Assembly (NCBI GenBank): GCA_016708025.1
Contig: JADJGQ010000001.1
Span: 930,001-994,000, forward strand
Source of the DNA: a bacterium
GTDB lineage: Bacteria; Zixibacteria; MSB-5A5; GN15; FEB-12
Direction of reading: 5' to 3'
Length of the DNA: 64,000 nucleotides
Part shown: piece after piece, positions 17,363 through 26,205 of the stretch
Layout of the letters: the number at the start of each line of letters is the position of its first letter
Position numbering within the stretch: the stretch's first letter is position 1
Notes under the pieces: generated by a model
The model's database searches: none
What the model saw: the letters and a program-made list of their open reading frames with translations, nothing else
Told to the model about the DNA's origin: nothing
Position numbers and translations under genes: made by a program

Positions 17363-18352
17363 TTACCCTCTCATCAGAGTAGCTATAGCCGAAACATCAA
17401 CGATATCATCGACCGAACAGCCACGGGAGAGATCATTGGCGGGCTTGTCCAGCCCCTGAATGATCGGCCCGGTGGCGGTTGCGCCAGCCAGACGTTGTGT
17501 CAACTTGTATCCGATATTCCCCGAATCGAGGTCCGGGAAGATCAGGCAGTTGGCATCGCCGGCAATAGCGGAACCGGGGGCCTTTGATTTCGCAACTTCA
17601 GGAATGATTGCCGCGTCGAGCTGGAATTCACCATCGGCCTTGAGATTCGGATAATCGCGCTTAAGGATGGCAAGGGCGGCGAGCACTTTGTCGACATCTT
17701 CATGCTTGGCTGAGCCTTTGGTCGAGAAAGAAAGCATCGCGACACGCGGTTCTTCACCTACCAGATTGCGCATCGTCTCGGCAGTCGAGACGGCGATAGA
17801 GGCAAGCTGCTCGGCAGTCGGATTCGGAACGACGGCGCAGTCGCCAAACATGAAGACCTTATTTTCGACATTGCGGAATTTCGGGACGGTCATAATGAAC
17901 GAGCTGGAAACAGTGGTGATCCCGGGCTTGAGGCCAACGCAGTGGATTGCTGCGCGGAGGACATCGCCGGTGGTATTGACTGAGCCGGCTACCGAAGCAT
18001 CTGCCAGATCATGACGAACCAGCATGGCGCCATAGTACAGGGGAGTGGTCATCGCCTTTTTGGCGTCATCTTCGGTCATTTTCCCTTTGCGGATCGCGAC
18101 CAGCTCCTTGACGAATTCGGCGTACATTTTGCCAGTGGCCGGGTTGATTACTTCGACCCCGTCTAGACTGACTGAATTCTCTTTCGCCAATTTTTCGATT
18201 GTCTTTTCATCGCCGAGCAGGGTGACTTTGCAGATTCCCTGTTCAATGATCTTCTTGGTGGCAAGGATGACTCTTGGTTCGGTTCCTTCAGGAAGGACCA
18301 CGCGACGCCCTTTGGCTTTCGCTTTTTCCTTTATCTGTGCAACTACGCTCAT
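17363..18352 (-). CDS. pta: phosphate acetyltransferase
   Basis: A 329-residue enzyme of the short Pta type (no N-terminal DRTGG or P-loop part), converting acetyl-CoA and phosphate to acetyl phosphate and CoA. Family stretches seen: 'VVLPEGTEPRVILATKK', 'ADASVAGSVNTTGDVLRAA', 'FGDCAVVPNPTAEQLA', 'LSFSTKGSAKHEDVDKV' and 'FPDLDSGNIGYKL'. No acetate kinase gene is next to it, so the partner lies elsewhere or Pta works toward acetyl-CoA. It heads the pta-aminotransferase-pckA operon. Confidence 0.93.
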   Translation of the reverse strand: MSVVAQIKEKAKAKGRRVVLPEGTEPRVILATKKIIEQGICKVTLLGDEKTIEKLAKENSVSLDGVEVINPATGKMYAEFVKELVAIRKGKMTEDDAKKAMTTPLYYGAMLVRHDLADASVAGSVNTTGDVLRAAIHCVGLKPGITTVSSSFIMTVPKFRNVENKVFMFGDCAVVPNPTAEQLASIAVSTAETMRNLVGEEPRVAMLSFSTKGSAKHEDVDKVLAALAILKRDYPNLKADGEFQLDAAIIPEVAKSKAPGSAIAGDANCLIFPDLDSGNIGYKLTQRLAGATATGPIIQGLDKPANDLSRGCSVDDIVDVSAIATLMRG

Positions 18353-18386
18353 CTTATTCTCCCGCCGCCCGGATGCGGCTAGATTA

Positions 18387-19497
18387 TTACGAGATTACTT
18401 GGTCTTTCAAATCTGGGTCGGACAGATAGGCGGCAATAAACGGATCGATCCCGCCATCCATCACTTCCTGTATATTGGAGGTCTCGTGCATGGTCCGATG
18501 GTCTTTCACCATATTGTAGGGGTGGAAGACATAGGACCGGATCTGAGAACCCCATTCGATCTTCTTTTTGGATTTTTCGAATTTCTCCATCTTCTTGGCT
18601 TCTTCTTCGCGCTTCAGTTGATAGAGTCGCGCGCGGAGGACCATGAAGGCGGCTTCTTTGTTTTTGTGCTGGCTTCGCTCAGTCTGACAGGTCACCACGA
18701 TCCCGGATGGATTGTGGGTGATGCGAATCGCCGAAGAGGTCTTGTTGACATGCTGACCACCGGCCCCTGAAGAACGGTAGGTGTCAATACGAATGTCTTC
18801 ATCCTTGATCTCGATATCGACAGCATCCTCGATAACCGGATAGACGTGGACAGATACAAACGAAGTGTGGCGGCGGGCATTGGCATCAAAGGGGGAGATG
18901 CGGACGAGGCGATGGACGCCGGATTCCGCTTTCAGGAAACCGTAGACATACTCACCCTTGATCTCCAACGTGACCGACTTGATGCCGGCTTCTTCGCCCG
19001 GTTGATAGTCGATCAGCTCGGAAGTGTAGCCTTTTCGCTCAACCCAGCGACCATACATGCGGAAGAGCATCTCGGCCCAGTCCTGGGATTCGGTGCCGCC
19101 GGCGCCAGGATGAATGGTGAGAATCGCGTCGCGGTGGTCATCCGGACCGGAGAGGAGGGTCTTGAACTCAAAAGCATCGATCTCTTCGACCAACTTGGTG
19201 ATGGACTGCTCAAAGTCGAGCGCATCGGAGGAACCTTCCTCCACCATCTCGCCGATCTCTTTGAGGTCGTTGAGTTCGGAGATCAACTTATTATGGGAAT
19301 CCAGCCACCGCTTGTGCATGGAGACCTCTTTGAGGACCCCCTGGGCGGTCTGGTTATCGTTCCAGAAGTTTGGTTGAGTGGTTTTCTCTTCTAGTTCGAT
19401 GATCCGCTTTTGGCGGGCATCAAGGTCAAAGATACCTCGCAAGCTTATCCAGGCGGGACTTCAAATCAGGCAATTTCGTCTTAAACTCGGCAATCAT
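18387..19497 (-). CDS. prfB: peptide chain release factor 2, with programmed +1 frameshift
   Basis: Release factor 2, which ends translation at UGA and UAA. The first 23 codons run from ATG at 19497 (MIAEFKTKLPDLKS...) to CTT at 19431-19429 and meet an in-frame TGA (19428-19426). The site reads AGG TAT CTT TGA C, the classic RF2 self-regulating shift: skipping base 19428 places the ribosome in the main frame (FDLDARQKRIIELEE...). The tripeptide SPF for stop recognition ('RISPFDANARR') and the catalytic GGQ loop ('SSGAGGQHVNKTSSAIR') are present. Total length is ~370 residues, as usual. Low RF2 should slow reading of TGA and raise frameshifting. Confidence 0.96.
19425..19437 (-). promoter_or_regulatory. 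prfB programmed frameshift site
   Basis: AGGTATCTTTGAC on the minus strand: a Shine-Dalgarno-like AGG, the CTT slippery codon and the TGA stop followed by C. This is the arrangement known from most bacterial prfB genes. Confidence 0.95.
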
Positions 19498-19642
19498 ACT
19501 ATTTCAACACCCTTCCACTTTGAGAAAGAAAGCACAAATATAGCCAGTTTTATGGCTGCCGTCAAACAGATTTGCCAAGTTTTCCACCGTCAAGATACCC
19601 CAATGTAGGGCGTAAAATGATACGGGATAATACAGTTTAGAG

Positions 19643-19670
19643 TTGACAGGGTTAGTCCACGTCGTATTTT
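19643..19670 (+). promoter_or_regulatory. sigma-70-type promoter with start at the ATG
   Basis: TTGACA (19643-19648), a 16-base spacer and TATTTT (19665-19670). The expected transcription start, about seven bases on, coincides with the ATG at 19677, and there is no ribosome site. This predicts a leaderless mRNA for the MBL hydrolase. Confidence 0.5.
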
Positions 19671-19676
19671 CGCCGG

Positions 19677-20324
19677 ATGGCGATTCGCATTGATACTATT
19701 GTGGTTGGCCCGTTTGAAGTGAACTGCTACATCGTGTGGGATGAGGCAAGCAAGGACGGGCTGATTGTCGATCCCGGCGCCGATGCCGACGACATTTTTC
19801 GGGGGGTACAGCGTTCCGGAGCTCATCCGCGTGCAATTCTGCTGACGCACGGTCACGGGGACCATATTGCCGCCGTGGATGCGGTCAAGTCTAAGTACAA
19901 TATCCCTTTATACTGCGGCGAAGGGGAAGAGAAGATGCTGGCGGATGCTTCACTCAATATGTCATCCGCGCTCGGCAACCCGATCGTCACACGCCCTCCC
20001 GATGTCAAACTGAAAGACGAAGAACATGTGGTTATCGGCTCGCTCCAGTTTCTGGTACTGTCGACCCCCGGTCACACAGAGGCTGGCGTCTGCTATCTGC
20101 ATGAGCGCGAGGGGATTTTGATATGCGGAGACACATTGTTTGCCGGTTCGGTCGGGCGCACAGATCTACCCGGAGGATCGATGGATAAACTCATCCAATC
20201 GATTCGGACAAAAATCCTGACACTTCCTGACCAGGTTATTTGTTATCCAGGTCATGGCCCACGCACCACTGTCGGGGCGGAGCGAAACAGCAACCCATTC
20301 TTGAACGGAGAGATCTACGTCTGA
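19677..20324 (+). CDS. metallo-beta-lactamase fold hydrolase (glyoxalase II-like)
   Basis: A 215-residue MBL-fold protein. The metal motif THGHGDHIAAV, the later His of 'STPGHTEAGVCYL', Asp in 'CGDTLFAGSVGRTD' and 'YPGHGPRTTVGAERNSNPF' give a complete two-metal site of the GloB-like group. Such proteins hydrolyse thioesters (for example glutathione or bacillithiol conjugates); the substrate is not known. Its stop overlaps the start of the PHP gene (TGATG), so the two are translated together. Confidence 0.88.
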   Translation: MAIRIDTIVVGPFEVNCYIVWDEASKDGLIVDPGADADDIFRGVQRSGAHPRAILLTHGHGDHIAAVDAVKSKYNIPLYCGEGEEKMLADASLNMSSALGNPIVTRPPDVKLKDEEHVVIGSLQFLVLSTPGHTEAGVCYLHEREGILICGDTLFAGSVGRTDLPGGSMDKLIQSIRTKILTLPDQVICYPGHGPRTTVGAERNSNPFLNGEIYV

Positions 20325-21166
20325 TGAACCGAATCCAGCCACTGCATATTGACGGGCTTTCGGACTTTCACGTCCATTGCGATTATTCGATCGACGCTTC
20401 CGGCACGATCGAGGAATATTGCGAGGCCGCACTCGAGCGCGGGCTGGCGGAGATCTGCTTTACCACACATTATGATTCCAATCCCCGCTCGGATGGTTTT
20501 GCAAACTATATCCGGATCGGGGGAGAGAAGAAACCGGCTACACCCGAAAATCTTGCGCCCTATGTGAATGATGTTATGGCCGCGCAGGAGAAGTTTTATC
20601 CGCTGGGATTGTCGGTGAAACTGGGACTGGAATTCGGCTGGTACCCCCATTGCGAAGAGAAGGTAACTCGGATCAAGGAGTGGTATGATTTCGATCATTT
20701 GATGGCGGGGGTCCATGAGATAAAGGATATCTGTTTCTGCGCCGCCTCAACTTATGAACAGTGTTTCGCCAATCTTTCGATGGAAGAGGCGGTGGCGGAT
20801 TACTTCAAGCAGGTGTGTGACGCTGCCCGTTCGGGGCTGTTTAACACGGTGGCGCACCTTGATTATTACCGCAAGTACGGCGAGCAGGTGTATGGCCCGG
20901 CGATTCATCGTGCCCATTTGCCGCATATGGATGCGGTCTTTGCCGCGCTGACTGAAGGGAGGACCGCGATTGAGATCAACACTGCCGCGCGGCGCAAAGG
21001 GCTGGACAGCTACTTTCCTTCAATGGAATTGATCAACAGCGCCAAGCGGGCAGGAGTAGAGATCACGACGCTCGGCTCGGATGCCCATGCTCCCACACAG
21101 GTCGGATATGATTTCGAAACCGCCGCACATCTGATCCCACAGCAGATCGGTGGCTGCGACGAGTAA
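20324..21166 (+). CDS. PHP-domain phosphoesterase, histidinol-phosphatase-like (HisJ/HisK type)
   Basis: A 280-residue PHP protein with 'DFHVHCDYSIDASGTIEEYC' at the N-terminus, 'ICFTTHYDSN', 'GLEFGWYPHCEEK' and a C-terminal 'TTLGSDAHAPTQVG', which together give the metal-binding His and Asp residues. The layout is that of histidinol-phosphate phosphatases, but no histidine biosynthesis genes are nearby, so the substrate may be another phosphate ester. The start is the ATG overlapping the MBL stop. The end overlaps the longest open frame of the glycosylase gene. Confidence 0.85.
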   Translation: MNRIQPLHIDGLSDFHVHCDYSIDASGTIEEYCEAALERGLAEICFTTHYDSNPRSDGFANYIRIGGEKKPATPENLAPYVNDVMAAQEKFYPLGLSVKLGLEFGWYPHCEEKVTRIKEWYDFDHLMAGVHEIKDICFCAASTYEQCFANLSMEEAVADYFKQVCDAARSGLFNTVAHLDYYRKYGEQVYGPAIHRAHLPHMDAVFAALTEGRTAIEINTAARRKGLDSYFPSMELINSAKRAGVEITTLGSDAHAPTQVGYDFETAAHLIPQQIGGCDE

Positions 21167-21182
21167 AGAGGATCCGGGCCGG

Positions 21183-21779
21183 ATGTCTCGCGCGCATCGT
21201 CTCACTCGATCATTCTTTGATAGACCAACGCTGGATATCTGTCGAGATATTCTGGGCAAGTATCTCGTCTATCGAACTCCTTCAGGCCGGATGGTTGGTC
21301 GCATAGTTGAGGTTGAGGCGTATCGAGGAGAGGATGATCCTGCGTGTCATGCCGCCCCCGGACAGACCGGGCGCTCTATCTATCTGTACGCCAAGCCGGG
21401 TATCGCCTACATTTATCTCATCTATGGCTACTACTTCTGCTTAAATTTCGTCACGGAGAAGGAAGGCTTTCCTGCGGCAGTGCTGATCCGGGCGGTCGAG
21501 CCGATCGAGGGGATCGAGCTGATGCGAGAGCGCACACCGGGGAGACTCTCGGACGACAAGTTGGCATCGGGTCCGGGGCGACTTTGCAGAGCTTTCGGGC
21601 TGACACTAAAGCAAAATGGATGGGATGTGGCGGATCGGAGCTCAATGTTGTACCTTGAGGACTGGTATGGAGAGGTGGTGGAGCCCGCAGTGTCAGCCAG
21701 AGTGGGGATCACCAAGGGTGTGGATAAGCTCTGGCGATTTTATGATCCAGCCTCATCCGCCGTATCCAAAGGAAGATGA
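21183..21779 (+). CDS. DNA-3-methyladenine glycosylase (alkyladenine type)
   Basis: A 198-residue base-excision enzyme of the AAG/MPG family that removes alkylated purines. 'RSFFDRPTLDICRDILGKYLV' near the start, the catalytic Glu in 'GRIVEVEAYRGEDDPACHA' and 'GYYFCLNFVT' match the family. The usual Asn/Arg 'PRNAVMF' stretch reads 'TGRSIYLYAKPG' here, a moderate divergence. A GTG start at 21150, inside the previous gene, is possible, but ATG at 21183 with AGAGGA upstream fits the family start. Part of the long run of genes read in one direction. Confidence 0.88.
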   Translation: MSRAHRLTRSFFDRPTLDICRDILGKYLVYRTPSGRMVGRIVEVEAYRGEDDPACHAAPGQTGRSIYLYAKPGIAYIYLIYGYYFCLNFVTEKEGFPAAVLIRAVEPIEGIELMRERTPGRLSDDKLASGPGRLCRAFGLTLKQNGWDVADRSSMLYLEDWYGEVVEPAVSARVGITKGVDKLWRFYDPASSAVSKGR

Positions 21780-21787
21780 TCTCGTAT

Positions 21788-21827
21788 AAGGGGAGACACC
21801 AATATGGATGAAAGAAACGATACCTGA
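21788..21827 (+). other. seven-codon minigene coupled to the M50 protease start
   Basis: AAGGGGAG (21788-21795) is followed by ATG GAT GAA AGA AAC GAT ACC TGA (21804-21827), encoding MDERNDT. Its TGA overlaps the ATG of the protease gene (TGATG). The protease has no ribosome site of its own, so it is probably translated by reinitiation after this short frame. Confidence 0.5.
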
Positions 21828-22456
21828 TGTTTGGACAAGATTTTCTACGACTGGCCGCTATCGGGCTTCCGATCCTGCTCCTATCACTTACGGTGCATGA
21901 GTACTTCCACGCATGGTCCGCAAAGAAGTTCGGAGATGATACGGCCGAACGAATGGGCAGATTGACATTGAATCCGATCGCGCATATTGACCTGCTGGGG
22001 CTGCTGGTCATGGTGGCCTCGCAGTTTCGTTTTGGTTGGGCCAAACCGGTGCCGGTCAATCTGATGAATGTTCGGAATCCGCGACAGGCCGATCTCTGGA
22101 TCAGTGCCGCGGGCCCTCTCTCGAACTTTGGCCTGGCTATCATTGCCGCGATCTTTTTTCGAGTGCTCGAATTGGGGGTCGCGGGATACGGCGAAGGGGC
22201 ATCGGCTCTGTCTACCATGATGTGGTATGCGGTGCGCATCAATCTGGGACTAGCGTTCTTTAATTTGATCCCGCTCTTTCCTTTGGATGGCTCACACATT
22301 TTACGAAGTCTGCTTCCTCCGCGATACGAGGAGGCTCTGGAGCGATTCGAGTCCGTGGCACCGTTTGTTTTATTAGGCATGGTGATCTTTGGCTTTACAT
22401 GGGTGATAATTGGACCACCCGTCGTCATTATTAGCAGAGTACTGACAGGAGCATAA
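21827..22456 (+). CDS. M50-family site-2-type membrane metalloprotease
   Basis: A 209-residue membrane protein with HEYFH (in 'TVHEYFHAWSAKK') as the zinc motif within the first hydrophobic region and 'NLIPLFPLDGSHILRSLLPP' near the C-terminus, which supplies the third metal ligand. It has about five hydrophobic segments and no PDZ domain, as in the short Rip/SpoIVFB-like or YwhC-like group. The substrate is unknown. It ends at 22456, and the ribosome site of the following lipoprotein lies inside its last codons. Confidence 0.88.
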   Translation: MFGQDFLRLAAIGLPILLLSLTVHEYFHAWSAKKFGDDTAERMGRLTLNPIAHIDLLGLLVMVASQFRFGWAKPVPVNLMNVRNPRQADLWISAAGPLSNFGLAIIAAIFFRVLELGVAGYGEGASALSTMMWYAVRINLGLAFFNLIPLFPLDGSHILRSLLPPRYEEALERFESVAPFVLLGMVIFGFTWVIIGPPVVIISRVLTGA

Positions 22457-22457
22457 T

Positions 22458-23138
22458 ACGAAGCCGGTTTTTTCAAATCGAAGCGGCGCGACAGCGGCAT
22501 CCATACTTCTTCTGGCCGCCATGTTGTTTTCTTGCCATCCTTCTCCGAAACAAGGGGCAGAGACACAGTCTGCCGGTAGTGGTTCGGCGTTTCTCTTCGA
22601 TGCCGAATTACGCCGCTCCGGAAAACCGACCTCATTCCGCCTTGAGATCTTCCATACCGACACCGTCATGGCACTTTCCGGGCGCGGGTATCTGGGCAAG
22701 GGTGCGCTTCGGGGGCGGGTGACCATAGATTCACTCGAGTGCTATTTCCCATCTACTAACGAATTTGTACAGGAACCGATTCTGAACCTGTTACATTCGC
22801 TTGAATGTCAGGTCGCTCCCAAAGGGATCAATCTCGTGAGACTGCTGAATCATCTTCCAGATTCAACTGCGGTCGACCCCACTGTGAAGATCGTGGCGAA
22901 TTTGCAGGATCAGAAGCGGCCCGGGTACATTATCTACATTGAAAACTGTCCATGGCAGATGGAACTTCGTTATCGCGCAGAGTCGATCTCGGAATGGCGG
23001 TTGGACGAGTTCTTCTTCTTCGATGGGAAAGAGACTCGACTCAAAGCGACTTGTCGCGAGTACAAGCGTTCGGTCACGCTTAAGCCGGAGCGGTTTCTGG
23101 TTCGTATTCCTGACGACGCACAGCGGATAATCCCCTAA
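22458..23138 (+). CDS. predicted lipoprotein of unknown function, apparent ACG start
   Basis: About 226 residues. The first ATG in frame (22521) would give MLFSCHPSP with no signal peptide. Upstream in the same frame lies an intact one: ACG at 22458, then KPVFSNRSGATAAS, ILLLAAMLFSC, with a lipobox-like LFSC. No ATG, GTG or TTG occurs between the frame's last stop (22443) and 22521. AGGAG (22447-22451) lies exactly six bases before the ACG. The mature part (ECYFPSTNEFVQEP, 'LDEFFFFDGKETRLKATC') resembles an outer-membrane assembly or DUF4292-like beta lipoprotein, but I cannot assign it. It precedes the MsbA-like gene. Confidence 0.7.
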   Translation, partial: TKPVFSNRSGATAASILLLAAMLFSCHPSPKQGAETQSAGSGSAFLFDAELRRSGKPTSFRLEIFHTDTVMALSGRGYLGKGALRGRVTIDSLECYFPSTNEFVQEPILNLLHSLECQVAPKGINLVRLLNHLPDSTAVDPTVKIVANLQDQKRPGYIIYIENCPWQMELRYRAESISEWRLDEFFFFDGKETRLKATCREYKRSVTLKPERFLVRIPDDAQRIIP

Positions 23139-23194
23139 ACGATATTTACTTACCCCTCATTGACAAACCGCTCTCAATTGGCGATGTTGGTTAA

Positions 23195-25093
23195 TTGAAC
23201 TATCCTGAAGAGGAGCCGGTGAATCTCTATAAACGCACATTCTCTGTACTGGTACCATACTGGCGGCAACTGACTGTTGCCTCAGTCTCTGCGGCATTGA
23301 ATGCGCTCCTCTCCGGTCTGCTGATCTGGATGGTCGGGCCGCTCCTCAACACACTATTCAAGGTGGGTGGTTTAACCAATCCATTGTCCAACACTCCGAC
23401 TGACTCCCCGGCTGACTCCCCGGCACCGGTCGGTGAGATCGCCAAAGGGTTTGATTCTCTCAAAGAGATCATGAAGAGCTGGGTCGACAGCCTGGTGAAC
23501 GCCGACAGCCAGTCTGAGATGCTGGTGAATTTCTGTATCCTGATCATGGTGGTGGTCATCCTGAAGAATCTTTTCCTGTATCTTCAGGGGTTCTATATGG
23601 CATATGTGCAGCAGGCGATTGTGCGTAAGTTTCGCAATGACCTCTTCTCAAAGTACCTTCGACTTTCACTCGACTATTTTCAGGCCCGACGGACCGGGCA
23701 TATCATGTCTCGAGTCACGAATGACGTCGTGGTGCTCAATGAGTCGATCGATCTCGGCTTTAATCGCCTGGTGACCGATTCCCTTTTCACTATAATGCTG
23801 GCCGGGTTCCTGGTGATATTGAGCTGGAAATTGACGCTGCTAGCTATGATCGTGCTGCCGGTCATATTTGGGTTTATCTGGTTTGTCGGGAGGAAACTTC
23901 GCAAATATTCCGAGCGGTCTCAGGAGCGAATGGCCGATGTCACCTCTGTGTTGGAAGAGTCGGTGAACAACGCCCGCATTGTCAAAGCCTTTTCGATGGA
24001 GAAGTTCGAGCAGGCGAAGTTTTTCGGAGCGACTCAGAACTATTTCAAGGCGCTCCTGCGGATGACACGCATTCGTCACTTGGCGTCGCCGATCAATGAT
24101 ACTTTGGCGACGGTCGCCGGAGTCATCATACTCCTCTACGCAGGTTCGCGCATAGTCGCTGGATCAGGCGAGTTGAGCGCGGCGGACTTCATGACTTATA
24201 TACTGGCAATGTTTTCCCTGATCAAACCAGTCAAGGATCTGAGCCAGATCCATATTAAGTTGCAGGAAGGGATGGCCGCCGCCGAACGAGTCTTTGAAGT
24301 GATCGACACGCAGGAGAAGATCGTCGAACCATCGCACCCGAAGACAGTCGAGTCCTTCAAATCCGCGATTCGGTACGAGCAGGTCGGCTTTAGCTATAAT
24401 CCGGGTGAGCCGGTACTTCGCGATATCTCCTTTGAAGTGAAGCGGGGAGAGATCGTGGCGGTGGTAGGACCCTCGGGCGCCGGTAAATCTACTCTTTTTG
24501 ATCTGCTGCCACGCTTTTATGATCCGCTCCAGGGTCGGATAACTATCGACGGAATCGATATCAGAGAGCTGTCGCTCGGTTCGTTGCGAGGGCTGCTCGG
24601 GATCGTCACACAAGAGACCTTCCTGTTTAATGATACGATCCACAGCAATATCGCATATGGTATGCAGGGTGTCGCCAAAGAGAAGCTGATCGAAGCGGCC
24701 AAAGCCGCCAATGCGCATGACTTCATCATGCAGTTTGAGCATGGCTACGATACGCAAGTGGGGAACCGGGGAGTGATGCTTTCCGGGGGGCAGCGCCAGC
24801 GCCTCGCAATCGCACGAGCTTTGCTCAAAGATCCACAGATCCTCATCTTTGATGAGGCGACCTCGTCACTGGATACCGAGTCGGAGATGCTGGTCCAGCA
24901 GGCGATCGATCATTTGATGGCCAATCGCACGACGCTGGTGATTGCTCACCGACTGTCTACGATCAAGAACGCTCACCGCATTCTAGTTCTGGAAAACGGC
25001 CAGATCGTTGAATCGGGGACTCACGAACAACTGCTGGCGAACGGCCGCTTGTACGCCCGCCTGTATGAAATGCAATTCCGGGGGGATGCATGA
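23195..25093 (+). CDS. MsbA-type ABC exporter (lipid A/lipid flippase-like)
   Basis: A 632-residue half-transporter with an N-terminal transmembrane domain (~20-345, about six helices) fused to an ATPase domain. Walker A GPSGAGKST (~425-433), signature LSGGQRQRLAIARALL, Walker B 'ILIFDEATSSLD' and the switch His in 'VIAHRLSTIKNA' are all intact. The context (glycosyltransferases for lipopolysaccharide core) supports export of lipid A or a glycolipid. The start is TTG at 23195 or, more likely, GTG at 23219 following GAGG. A tandem 12-bp repeat at 23401-23424 encodes a DSPADSPA stretch in the first external loop. It overlaps the next gene by 4 bases. Confidence 0.9.
   Translation: MNYPEEEPVNLYKRTFSVLVPYWRQLTVASVSAALNALLSGLLIWMVGPLLNTLFKVGGLTNPLSNTPTDSPADSPAPVGEIAKGFDSLKEIMKSWVDSLVNADSQSEMLVNFCILIMVVVILKNLFLYLQGFYMAYVQQAIVRKFRNDLFSKYLRLSLDYFQARRTGHIMSRVTNDVVVLNESIDLGFNRLVTDSLFTIMLAGFLVILSWKLTLLAMIVLPVIFGFIWFVGRKLRKYSERSQERMADVTSVLEESVNNARIVKAFSMEKFEQAKFFGATQNYFKALLRMTRIRHLASPINDTLATVAGVIILLYAGSRIVAGSGELSAADFMTYILAMFSLIKPVKDLSQIHIKLQEGMAAAERVFEVIDTQEKIVEPSHPKTVESFKSAIRYEQVGFSYNPGEPVLRDISFEVKRGEIVAVVGPSGAGKSTLFDLLPRFYDPLQGRITIDGIDIRELSLGSLRGLLGIVTQETFLFNDTIHSNIAYGMQGVAKEKLIEAAKAANAHDFIMQFEHGYDTQVGNRGVMLSGGQRQRLAIARALLKDPQILIFDEATSSLDTESEMLVQQAIDHLMANRTTLVIAHRLSTIKNAHRILVLENGQIVESGTHEQLLANGRLYARLYEMQFRGDA
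23401..23424. repeat. tandem duplication of a 12-bp unit
   Basis: TGACTCCCCGGC occurs twice in a row and adds four residues to a loop of the ABC exporter. It is in frame, so it is a simple length variation. Confidence 0.85.
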
Positions 25094-26205
25094 ACGTGAT
25101 GTTTCTCGACTCGATCGAGAAAGAGACCTACGGCGGCATGGAGGAATGGGTCAGGCTGGTTGCATCGGGCCTGGTGGCGAAAGGCCATCGCGTGCGAGTT
25201 GTGGGACGACCTGGCTCTCGTTTCCTCGACCGGATCGAGCGTGATACGGAGAATGTACAGATCACCGGCCTTGATATCTCGGGTGATTTTCATCCACGCA
25301 CGATTGGCGCACTCAAGAGTCTTATGGCCGAGGATCAGACTGAGATAGTAGTAACCAATTTCAATAAGGACCTTCGACTTGGCGGACTGGCGGCTAAACT
25401 TGACGGCAATCCTCGCGTTGTCTGGTCAGTGGGACTGGATATCACTCGCGATTCGTGGATTCACCGTCTGCTGACGCCCCGCCTCTTTGACGGCGTGCTG
25501 GTCCCATCTAATTCGCTGAAATCGCAGATCACCCGGCACGGATATATTGATCCGAACCTGGTAGAGGTGATCCCGATCGGGATTCCGGAAATACTTCCGG
25601 CCGCCGATGCGAAAGAGCGGAGTGTGTTCCGCCAGAAGAATGGTATTCCTGGTGATGCGATAGTCGGCGTCACACTCGGGCGGTTTGTCGAACAGAAGGG
25701 GCATCGTTACTTGATTGAAGCGTTGGCGACTCTTGCAGCGCGTTATCCGAATCTCTATTTGATCTGGTGCGGCGATGGCCCTCTGCTGACGGAACTCCAA
25801 GAAATTGCAGCGAAATTGCAAGTTGAGAAGCAGATCATCTTTGCCGGAATGCTTACGGATATCGTGCCTGCGCTGGAGGCGTCGGATCTAATGGTCCATC
25901 CTTCCATTGAAGAGCCGTTCGGCATCGCCGTTCTTGAAGGGATGCGCTCTGGCCTCTCGGTGGTGGCGTCCAATGTTGGAGGTATTCCGGAAGTGCTGGG
26001 AGATGCCGGTCTGCTGGTGAAGGCGGGGGATCCCGAAGCGTTCGCGGAGGGGATATCAGGTCTTCTGGAAAGCAAAGAGACGCGATCGCAGCTAGGCGCC
26101 AGAGCTCGTCAGCGATTTGTTGAGCAGTTTTCATTGGAGGCTATGCTCGGTCGAATTGAGGGGTATTTTCAGGCGATGCTTCAGGCGGAGAGACGGCATG
26201 GATGA
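25090..26205 (+). CDS. glycosyltransferase family 4 protein
   Basis: A 371-residue GT-B fold enzyme. An N-terminal acceptor-side domain (GGMEEWVRLVASGLVAKGHRV) is followed by the nucleotide-sugar domain with 'TLGRFVEQKGHRYLIEAL', 'LIWCGDGPLLTEL' and the GT4 E-x7-E motif 'EEPFGIAVLEGMRSGLSVVA'. It would add a sugar to a lipid-linked or core oligosaccharide in the cytoplasm. The exact sugar is unknown. It overlaps the exporter at ATGA and the next gene by 8 bases. Confidence 0.9.
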   Translation: MNVMFLDSIEKETYGGMEEWVRLVASGLVAKGHRVRVVGRPGSRFLDRIERDTENVQITGLDISGDFHPRTIGALKSLMAEDQTEIVVTNFNKDLRLGGLAAKLDGNPRVVWSVGLDITRDSWIHRLLTPRLFDGVLVPSNSLKSQITRHGYIDPNLVEVIPIGIPEILPAADAKERSVFRQKNGIPGDAIVGVTLGRFVEQKGHRYLIEALATLAARYPNLYLIWCGDGPLLTELQEIAAKLQVEKQIIFAGMLTDIVPALEASDLMVHPSIEEPFGIAVLEGMRSGLSVVASNVGGIPEVLGDAGLLVKAGDPEAFAEGISGLLESKETRSQLGARARQRFVEQFSLEAMLGRIEGYFQAMLQAERRHG

